Made by a program: the position numbers and the translations under genes. A stretch of DNA of 64,000 nt from Prosthecobacter dejongeii (GTDB taxonomy: Bacteria; Verrucomicrobiota; Verrucomicrobiia; Verrucomicrobiales; Verrucomicrobiaceae), in assembly GCF_014203045.1 (NCBI RefSeq), contig NZ_JACHIF010000005.1:62001-126000 (forward strand), written 5' to 3'. This document shows, piece after piece, positions 36,373 to 42,852 of this stretch. Numbering within the stretch: position 1 is the first letter of the stretch; the number at the start of each line of letters is the position of its first letter. The notes under the pieces are model-generated. The model was not told the origin of the DNA. It ran no database searches and was given only the letters and a program-made list of their open reading frames with translations.

Positions 36373-36610
36373 AAAATCCGCGAAGCGTCCTGGAGTGCGG
36401 AGGCAGAGAGGCCAGGGGACTCCTGGGCCTCGGCGACACCGCTTTTGAGGCAGGGAAGAGGTGGAGCCCGAGCTGAGGAAAGTCTCGAAGATTAGCACGC
36501 TCGGGCTCGGCAAGTGTTTAGGATGCGCCGATACCGCACGAGAGCGGTGTCGCCGAAGCCTCACGGCTCCGGCTTCTCTGCCACCGCACTCCGGGACGCT
36601 CCGCGCTTTT
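36373..36610. repeat. Large imperfect palindromic intergenic element
   Basis: The left arm (36373-36446) and right arm (36543-36610) are inverted copies sharing blocks such as GCGTCC, GGAGTGCGG, GGCAGAGA and CGGCGACACCGCT. The centre contains a second perfect 10-bp inverted repeat GAGCCCGAGC (36464-36473) / GCTCGGGCTC (36499-36508). The element fills the gap between the hsp20 terminator and the stop of the PLP gene. Its nested structure suggests a non-autonomous mobile element or a long structured RNA. No gene is seen in it. Confidence 0.8.
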
Positions 36611-36612
36611 GG

Positions 36613-38103
36613 TTAGGCGTTCAGCGCTTCGTCGAAGCGGGTGATGAGATCGGCGATGTCTTCCAGGCCGGCGGATACGCGGATGAGATGGCGGGGCACG
36701 CCGCAGCTTTCGGCCCAGTCCAGTTCCTCATAGTGAGCGAGCAGGGTGTAGGGGCAGACGAGGGTGAAGTCGGTCCCCAGGCTGGGGCCTTTGCAGACTC
36801 GCAGAGCATCGTAAAATGGTGCGCTTGTGTTTGCGGCATCCTTCAGTACAAAGGAGAACAGGCAGCCGTAACCACCGCCTTCACGTCTCACGAATTCATA
36901 ACCGGGCCCGCCCTGCTGCTTCGCATGCCACACACGCTCCACCTTCGGGTGCTGGGCCAGGTATTCCGCCAGGGCCAGGGCATTGCGGCTCATGGTCTCG
37001 GCACGCTGGACAAAGTCGCGCGAGTTTTGCTCCAGCGCCACCGCGTCTTCGAACCACAGCTCATGGTCCGCATGTTCTTTCAGAAAAGCGGAAAAGGCTA
37101 CGTGATGTGGGGAGGCACGATTGAGGATAACACTGCCTGCGAGCACATCTCCCGCACCGGAAAAGCTTTTGGTTAGGCTGCTAGTCACCACATCAGCCAC
37201 GCGGCAGGCATCCGCATGCACGGAGGTGGAAACCGTATCGTCAATGATGATAGGAACTTCCGGCTGTGTCTCAGCCCGGATGGCCAGCAGGCGCGGCAGG
37301 TCCACGCAGCGCAGCAGGGGATTGCTCGGCGCTTCGCAGAACAGCCCGGCGAGGGGTTCGCCCGCCAGGAGGATGCGCAGTTGTTCATACTCGCTGTCAT
37401 CAATCAGCGGTAGGAAATGGGCTCCACTGCCGAAGGTCTGCTGAAGCTTCAGCACATCCACATAGGGAAAGTCCAGCTGCACTGTGCGGCTAGCTGGGCG
37501 CAGAGTGGTGAGCATGCGATGCACCGCATAATTTGCCGCCATGCCTGAGGGGAAAAGAAAGATGTCTTCTGGCTGCTGCCCGGCCAGATCAGCCAGCCGC
37601 TGACGGATCGCCGCACTGGCCGCAGCCCCGGCTTGGGCGGAGGTGCTGCTCGTCGTCTGGCCCAGCACATGCGCGGCCTGTCGGGTGCTCACCACTTCAC
37701 CGCAAAAGCGCCAGAACTTGCGCGCTTTCACATAGGCCTCGGCAGGGAAAAGAGCCACGCCCAACTTCTGCTCGCGCCATTCCAAGGTACGCCCGGCAAA
37801 ACCGTCGCGGGCGATGAACTCCAGGCAGCGTTGGGCATGAACTAGGCGCGGGAAAACGATGGCGCGCTCCCCCTCCTGTCCAATCTCCTTTTCTGCCTGG
37901 ACAAACAGCGTGCTGATAGCGGGCGGGCAGCAAAAGCGCGGATATCCGGAGCGGAATTTGGAGACGACATCCGGATCCCCCTCTTCATAGCCCACGACAT
38001 GCTTCCACAGCGGCAGGGAGACGCTGACTCCGAAGTCGTTGTCAGGCAGGGGAGATCCCAGGGAATCAGCTTCCCAGAGAGGATGGCGCAAAAGGTCAGA
38101 CAT
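36613..38103 (-). CDS. PLP-dependent Cys/Met metabolism transferase (cystathionine gamma-synthase-like)
   Basis: A 496-residue fold-type I PLP enzyme. The core has the phosphate-binding FPSGMAANYAVHRML, the EAPSNPLLRCVDLPRL sentence, the aspartate in IIIDDTVSTS and the Schiff-base lysine K312 in TSSLTKSFSGAGDVLAGS, with GLEDIADLI near the end. About 130 extra N-terminal residues compared with bacterial MetB/MetC resemble fungal STR2-type cystathionine gamma-synthases. It probably makes or breaks a cysteine-homoserine thioether. The ATG at 38103 is chosen because upstream codons are not coding-like. Confidence 0.8.
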   Translation of the reverse strand: MSDLLRHPLWEADSLGSPLPDNDFGVSVSLPLWKHVVGYEEGDPDVVSKFRSGYPRFCCPPAISTLFVQAEKEIGQEGERAIVFPRLVHAQRCLEFIARDGFAGRTLEWREQKLGVALFPAEAYVKARKFWRFCGEVVSTRQAAHVLGQTTSSTSAQAGAAASAAIRQRLADLAGQQPEDIFLFPSGMAANYAVHRMLTTLRPASRTVQLDFPYVDVLKLQQTFGSGAHFLPLIDDSEYEQLRILLAGEPLAGLFCEAPSNPLLRCVDLPRLLAIRAETQPEVPIIIDDTVSTSVHADACRVADVVTSSLTKSFSGAGDVLAGSVILNRASPHHVAFSAFLKEHADHELWFEDAVALEQNSRDFVQRAETMSRNALALAEYLAQHPKVERVWHAKQQGGPGYEFVRREGGGYGCLFSFVLKDAANTSAPFYDALRVCKGPSLGTDFTLVCPYTLLAHYEELDWAESCGVPRHLIRVSAGLEDIADLITRFDEALNA

Positions 38104-38224
38104 GGCGGGAGGGCAAGCATTACGCGGCCCTGGCAGGCACTCAACTGCAATCCTGGGTGTTATTCCTGGCTTGCTTGAGACAGTCTCGGAGTGGCATACA
38201 GGGCAAGTCAATCAACTAACCCAA

Positions 38225-38566
38225 ATGAGTCCAAAGTCCCTTCAAACTCATCCGCTCGACGAAGCGGCTTATGTGGCATTGCTTGTTGAGCCCATGAGAA
38301 ATGTGACCGATATGGCAAATCCATTGCTCGACATATGGCCGTACGTTCATGCGATCCCATCGGCTCAGATGGGCGGACATGAACTATGGGATAAGTTCGT
38401 AGAGTTCATTTATCGTTCAGGGAACGACCGTTACGACTTGGTTCACGTTTGCACCCAGACCCCCAATGTATTTCTCGTCATTGTCGTGGACCGACGGCAC
38501 GTTGTTATCCACGGGCATCGTCTCCTGGATTTCAATGAGCTTTATAGCGAGGTCTCTACCCAATGA
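38225..38566 (+). CDS. Hypothetical protein, first of an AT-richer gene pair
   Basis: A 113-residue soluble protein starting at the ATG 38225 (MSPKSLQTHPLDEAAYVALL). It is mixed alpha/beta with a beta-rich end (NVFLVIVVDRRHVVIHGHRL). Codon usage is visibly less GC-rich than in neighbours, which suggests recent acquisition. Its stop overlaps the ATG of the next gene (ATGA at 38563-38566), so the pair is translationally coupled. Not recognised. Confidence 0.6.
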   Translation: MSPKSLQTHPLDEAAYVALLVEPMRNVTDMANPLLDIWPYVHAIPSAQMGGHELWDKFVEFIYRSGNDRYDLVHVCTQTPNVFLVIVVDRRHVVIHGHRLLDFNELYSEVSTQ

Positions 38567-38976
38567 TCCACGAAATTTACAGCCTATCCGAGGAGGCCTG
38601 CCGTAATTTCCCTGATTCTATTCCAGGCCGTCCTGGCATGAGGATTGAGGCGTCCGGTCCATTTCGCCCAAATGGAGACGAAGCAACTGCCTCAACGTTT
38701 GTATTCAACAGAGGCCGGAGAAAAATTGTGTTTCAAAGCATTCCTCCACCTTTGCCTGCCAGCGAAGTTGGTGGTAGCCGGGATTTGCTTTTTTCCCTAC
38801 TGTATGAGCGGAGAATATCCGGTGACTGGTTTGACCGAGACTTACGCGAGGTAAAAGCCATGCTGCGGCGCATGGGAGCTACATTGTTGGGATGCGGGCA
38901 TGACTGCTATGAAGCAGAAATCGCCCGGAGGCGAGCCTTCTTCGGTGAGAATTCTGCCTCCACGAACAATTTATGA
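38563..38976 (+). CDS. Hypothetical protein, second of an AT-richer gene pair
   Basis: A 137-residue soluble protein (MIHEIYSLSEEACRNFPDS), four-base overlap with the upstream gene. The C-terminal half has RDLLFSLLYERRISGDWFDR and AMLRRMGATLLGCGHDCYEA. The size, coupling and base composition are those of toxin/immunity or small accessory modules, but no toxin family is recognised. Confident as a gene, not as a function. Confidence 0.6.
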   Translation: MIHEIYSLSEEACRNFPDSIPGRPGMRIEASGPFRPNGDEATASTFVFNRGRRKIVFQSIPPPLPASEVGGSRDLLFSLLYERRISGDWFDRDLREVKAMLRRMGATLLGCGHDCYEAEIARRRAFFGENSASTNNL

Positions 38977-39032
38977 TTCCCTGCGTCCGGCACAAAGACA
39001 ATACCGCTACTACGAAGCCCTTGATTAACCCC

Positions 39033-40070
39033 TCAGCACCAGTCCCGCATGGTCACCATCTTGGCGTGGGCGGCGCCGCGATCGAGGAGGGATTCGGCGA
39101 GGGTTTTGCCTTCGGTGAGGTCGGGGGTGATGCCGGTGATGGCAAAGCCAGCAGCGGCATTCAGCACGGCGATGTCGCGTTTGGGGCCTTTGAGGGTGGC
39201 GCTGAGGATGCCTTCGATGATGGCGGCGTTTTCTGCGGCGTCGCCACCCACGAGGTCTTCGAGCGGCCCGGGGGTAAACCCGAGAGTGCTAGGATCAAGC
39301 GCGATGTCAGTCACTTTCCCCTCATTCACTTCGCAGATGTGGTTGTGGCCCAGGGTGGACAGTTCGTCCATGCCACCGCCACTTTGAGTCGTGCCGTGGA
39401 CGACCCAGGCTTTTTTACGCCCCAGCGTGCGCAAGATCTCGCCAAAGGAGTGGGTGAGGGTGGGGTCAAACACACCCAGGAGCTGGTAATCGGGCCGGGC
39501 AGGGTTTAGCAGGGGGCCTAGGAGATTGAAGATGGAGCGCTGGCCTTCGCTGGCTAGGATCTTGCGGGCCTCTCCCACAGCCTTGAAGGCAGGGTGGTAA
39601 AGGGGGGCGAAGAAAAAGCCGAGGCCATTGGTCTCCATACCCCGCGCCACGCGGTCCACTGGCAGATCAATGCGGATGCCCAGGGCCTCCAGCACATCGG
39701 CTCCACCGGCCTTGCTGGTCACGCCGCGATTGCCATGCTTGGTCACGCACACACCGCCCGCGGCCAGGATGAACATGGCGGTGGTGGAAACATTGAAGAG
39801 GTGCAGCTTGTCCCCGCCCGTGCCCACCACGTCCAGCATGGGGCCGGGCAGTTTGGCGCGGTCCAGTCCTGGGTCCACGGCCAGGCGGAGGAATTCCTGG
39901 ACGAAGGCGGCGATTTCAGCCGGGGTTTCGCCTTTTTTGGCCAGGGCCCGCAGCAGGTTGGCCTTGGTTTCCGCAGACTCTTCCGCATCCACCAGAAAGG
40001 CGGCGGCTTCGCGCACTTGGGCTTCGGTCAGGCTTTTGCCTTCTGCGAGGGGAGTGAGTAAGGTCTGCAT
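39033..40070 (-). CDS. trpD: Anthranilate phosphoribosyltransferase
   Basis: A 345-residue enzyme of tryptophan biosynthesis that joins anthranilate and PRPP. Diagnostic segments are DVVGTGGDKLHLFNVSTTAMF (PRPP site), VTKHGNRGVTSKAGGADVLEALG, FFFAPLYHPAFKAVGEARK, RSIFNLLGPLLNPARP and GMDELS. The ATG at 40070 fits the family N-terminus; a longer in-frame reading from 40271 overlaps the divergent hsp70. No other trp genes are in the window. Confidence 0.95.
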   Translation of the reverse strand: MQTLLTPLAEGKSLTEAQVREAAAFLVDAEESAETKANLLRALAKKGETPAEIAAFVQEFLRLAVDPGLDRAKLPGPMLDVVGTGGDKLHLFNVSTTAMFILAAGGVCVTKHGNRGVTSKAGGADVLEALGIRIDLPVDRVARGMETNGLGFFFAPLYHPAFKAVGEARKILASEGQRSIFNLLGPLLNPARPDYQLLGVFDPTLTHSFGEILRTLGRKKAWVVHGTTQSGGGMDELSTLGHNHICEVNEGKVTDIALDPSTLGFTPGPLEDLVGGDAAENAAIIEGILSATLKGPKRDIAVLNAAAGFAITGITPDLTEGKTLAESLLDRGAAHAKMVTMRDWC

Positions 40071-40169
40071 GGGACGCGGATGCTGACAGAGGAGACCCCT
40101 TTTGGCAATCGCCAGCGCGCAACGATTCCTTGTCTTTCGGCTCAAGGCGTGGCTATGAGAGGAAAAAAC

Positions 40170-41960
40170 ATGCCTGATCCCTCTCCCATCCTCGGCATTG
40201 ACCTCGGCACCACAAATTCCCTCGTTGGCGTGGTGGACAGCGGTTTTCCCATCCTCCTGGCGGATGAGCACGGCCAGCGGCTGACGCCCTCAGCGGTGCA
40301 TTTCAGCCAGGACGGCGCTCGCACCGTCGGTGCCCCCGCTCTACGTCAGCGCGCGCTGGATCCGCAGCGCACCGTCACCAGTGTGAAGCGCCTCATCGGC
40401 CGCCGTGCGGGGGAGGGGGGCTGGCAGCCGCCCTATGACCTGCGTCAACTAGGTGTAACTCCCGTGGAAGTCTCTGCCGAGATCCTGCGGCGGTTGAAGG
40501 CCATCGCCGAACGGGCGCTGGAACAGCCGGTTTCGCGGGCAGTGATCACGGTTCCTGCCTACTTCAATGATGCCCAGCGCAATGCCACCAAGCAGGCAGG
40601 GGAGCTGGCCGGACTGACGGTGGAGCGCATCGTCAGCGAGCCCACCGCTGCGGCCCTGGCCTATGGCCTGGACAAGCTGGACGAGCGGAAAAAGATCGCC
40701 GTGTATGACCTTGGCGGTGGCACGTTTGACATCAGCGTGCTGGAGATGCGGGAGGGTGTCTTTCAGGTGCTGAGCACGGCAGGGGACACGCAGCTCGGAG
40801 GGGATGACCTAGACCGCGTCCTGGTGGAGCACGTTTTGCAAGGCACCCAGGGAGTGAGAGCTTTCAGCCCTCATGATGAGGCCAGGATGGCCTCACTCCT
40901 TGTCGCTGCTGAAGTGGCCAAAAAGCGCCTGTCTGCCGAGGAGAACACCCTCATTGAACTGCCCTTTTTCGATGGCGCGAACAGCCTCAGCCTGGAGATC
41001 AGCCGCACTGAATTTGAGAAGCTCATCCGTCCTTTGATTGAGCGCACCCGTGCCCACTGCCTGCGGGCCCTGAGCGATGCCGGGGTGAAGCCGGAAGAGC
41101 TGGATGAAGTCATCCTGGTGGGCGGCAGCACGCGCATCCCGCTGGTGCATCGTTACGTGGAGGAGATCTTTGGCCGCGCGCCGAACACTTCCCAAAATCC
41201 CGATGAAGCCGTGGCCCTGGGCGCGGTTATCCAGGCGGGAATTTTGAGCGGTTCTTTGAAAAATGTGCTGCTGCTGGATGTGACACCCTTGTCGTTAGGC
41301 ATCGAGACCTTTGGCGGCCTCATGAACATCATCATCCCGCGCAACAGCACCATTCCCTGCAAGGCCGGGGAAATGTTTACCAATGCCGTGGCCAATCAGG
41401 CGGACATGCTCATCCGCGTGCTGCAGGGCGAGCGTGAATTGGCCAAGGACAACTGGGAGTTAGGCCGTGTGGAGGTTCCCTTTCCCCCAGGGCCGAAAGG
41501 CAGTGCCCGTGTGGGGGTGCAGTTCGCCATTGATGCCAATGGCATCCTGCAGGTGCTGGCCCGCGATACGGCCATGAACACGGACACTGTCCTGGAGATC
41601 CAAAACACAGCCGTCAATGTGGACGATGAGCGGGTGGAGCAGATGATCGCCGAGAGTGTGGAATACGCCTTTGAGGACATGAACGAGCGGGTGTGGACGG
41701 AGGCCCGGCTGAAGGCGGAGGAACTCCTTCCCGCCGTGGCTGCCGCGCTGGAGCAGTTCGGCGATGCGGTCACGGCTGAGGAACGTGCCGTCATCGAGAC
41801 CGCCGCCGCGAAAGTCCGCACCGCCCTGGAGGCCCCCGAGCACGATGCCAAGGCCCTCAAAGCGGCTAATCAGGCCCTGGATGATGCCACCCAGGAACTG
41901 GCCGTTCGCCTGGTGGAGCAGGCGATGGAGGAGTCGCTAGTGAGGCGGGGATTGATTTGA
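40170..41960 (+). CDS. Hsp70 family chaperone (HscA/DnaK-like) carrying a REP-derived segment
   Basis: A 596-residue Hsp70. The nucleotide-binding domain has GIDLGTTNSLVGVV, AVITVPAYFNDAQRNATKQA, YDLGGGTFDISVLEM and VILVGGSTRIPLVH; the substrate-binding domain has LLLDVTPLSLGIETFGGLM. It is shorter than DnaK (about 640) and lacks the EEVD-like tail, closer to HscA in size. Start 40170 has the ribosome site GAGAGGA; ATG 40155 is an alternative. Residues 227-245 (VRAFSPHDEARMASLL) are encoded by a copy of the GGAG REP that also flanks the nearby RAYT gene, 49 of 52 bases identical to the copy at 42727. No dnaJ or grpE lies next to it. Confidence 0.92.
   Translation: MPDPSPILGIDLGTTNSLVGVVDSGFPILLADEHGQRLTPSAVHFSQDGARTVGAPALRQRALDPQRTVTSVKRLIGRRAGEGGWQPPYDLRQLGVTPVEVSAEILRRLKAIAERALEQPVSRAVITVPAYFNDAQRNATKQAGELAGLTVERIVSEPTAAALAYGLDKLDERKKIAVYDLGGGTFDISVLEMREGVFQVLSTAGDTQLGGDDLDRVLVEHVLQGTQGVRAFSPHDEARMASLLVAAEVAKKRLSAEENTLIELPFFDGANSLSLEISRTEFEKLIRPLIERTRAHCLRALSDAGVKPEELDEVILVGGSTRIPLVHRYVEEIFGRAPNTSQNPDEAVALGAVIQAGILSGSLKNVLLLDVTPLSLGIETFGGLMNIIIPRNSTIPCKAGEMFTNAVANQADMLIRVLQGERELAKDNWELGRVEVPFPPGPKGSARVGVQFAIDANGILQVLARDTAMNTDTVLEIQNTAVNVDDERVEQMIAESVEYAFEDMNERVWTEARLKAEELLPAVAAALEQFGDAVTAEERAVIETAAAKVRTALEAPEHDAKALKAANQALDDATQELAVRLVEQAMEESLVRRGLI
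40851..40902 (+). repeat. GGAG-type REP pair (BIME) inside hsp70 coding sequence
   Basis: GGAG followed by TGAGAGCT-TTC-AGCCCTCA, then an inverted second REP (TGAGGCC...GGCCTCA, CTCC). It differs at only three of 52 positions from the reverse complement of the copy at 42727-42780. Hairpin 1 has lost pairing relative to the intergenic copies, as expected if coding constraint now dominates. It is in frame with hsp70. Confidence 0.88.
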
Positions 41961-41965
41961 GATTC

Positions 41966-42030
41966 AAGGAGTGAGGGCTTCCAGCCCTCTCAATCCCGCA
42001 GTCGCGGGACAGGGATGGCCTCACTCCTTG
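41966..42030 (+). repeat. GGAG-type REP element on the 5' side of the RAYT gene
   Basis: AAGGAG-TGAGGGCT-TCC-AGCCCTCT begins the element, a CCCGC-AGTC-GCGGG hairpin lies in the centre, and GGCCTCACTCCTT closes it. Together with the inverted copy at 42727-42780 it brackets the transposase gene. Confidence 0.85.
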
Positions 42031-42074
42031 ATGTCTGTGTTGCATCCTATTCATGCCCAATTAGCTTATCCTCA

Positions 42075-42725
42075 ATGGATGGCCGCGATCATGAGTTCCA
42101 TTACTTCAACCCACACAAGGACATTGTCAGGCAACATCATGTCCTTCCCCACTGGGAGCAAAATGAAGTCACGTATTTTGTCACATTTCGTCTGGCGGAT
42201 TCCATCCCTCAGTCAAAACTTGGTCAGTGGAAGGCTGAACGAGAGGCTTGGATGGCTTTTCATCCTCCGCCGTGGACGTCTGATATCGAGGAAGAATACC
42301 ACCAACGTTTTTCCAAGACCGTCGAACATTGGTTGGACCGGGGATATGGAGCATGCGTTCTCCGGGAGCCCGAATGTGCACGGATCGTCGATTCAGCCCT
42401 AAATTTCTTTGAAGATAACCGATCTATTCGTCATGCATCGGTTGTCATGCCCAATCACGTTCACGTACTGTTCACTCCCATCAAAGGCCATCGTTTAAGT
42501 GACATTCTCCACTCTTGGAAGAGCTTCACCGCTAACAAGATCAATCCAAAATTCGATACCCAAGGTAACCTTTGGCAACGAACTTACTTTGATCGAATCG
42601 TGCGTAGTTCAGATCATTTTGGAAATTGTGTCCGCTACATCCGCCGCAATCCCGAAAAAGCAGCACTCAAACCTCAGGAATACTGCCATTTTGAATCAGA
42701 ATGGGTTCGCAGCCTCGATATCTAA
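42075..42725 (+). CDS. REP-associated tyrosine transposase (RAYT, Y1/IS200-like)
   Basis: A 216-residue single-domain Y1 transposase. HUH motif H128-V-H130 in SVVMPNHVHVLF, the family N-terminal sentence YFVTFRLADSIPQSKL, GNLWQRTYFDRIVRSSD and YIRRNPEKAALKP with candidate catalytic tyrosines Y171 and Y188. ATG 42075 is preferred; an in-frame ATG at 42015 lies inside the REP element. Codon usage is clearly more AT-rich than in hsp70 and valS. GGAG-type REPs in opposite orientations flank it at 41966 and 42727, the classic REPtron arrangement in which the transposase cuts and moves REP single strands. Confidence 0.9.
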   Translation: MDGRDHEFHYFNPHKDIVRQHHVLPHWEQNEVTYFVTFRLADSIPQSKLGQWKAEREAWMAFHPPPWTSDIEEEYHQRFSKTVEHWLDRGYGACVLREPECARIVDSALNFFEDNRSIRHASVVMPNHVHVLFTPIKGHRLSDILHSWKSFTANKINPKFDTQGNLWQRTYFDRIVRSSDHFGNCVRYIRRNPEKAALKPQEYCHFESEWVRSLDI

Positions 42726-42726
42726 C

Positions 42727-42780
42727 AAGGAGTGAGGCCATCTTGGCCTCATCATGAGGGCTGGAAGCCCTCACTCCTTG
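42727..42780 (-). repeat. GGAG-type REP pair (BIME) on the 3' side of the RAYT gene
   Basis: Two head-to-head REPs: GGAG-TGAGGCCA-TCT-TGGCCTCA on the plus strand and, on the minus strand, GGAG-TGAGGGCT-TCC-AGCCCTCA. It is inverted relative to the copies at 40851 and 41966 and separates the RAYT stop from the valS start. Confidence 0.88.
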
Positions 42781-42852
42781 AGTCGTTGCGGCGTGTCTTC
42801 TCCGCTCGCCATTTGCAAAAGGCGCAGTTTCCCCCATCTTGGCGGCCCTTTT

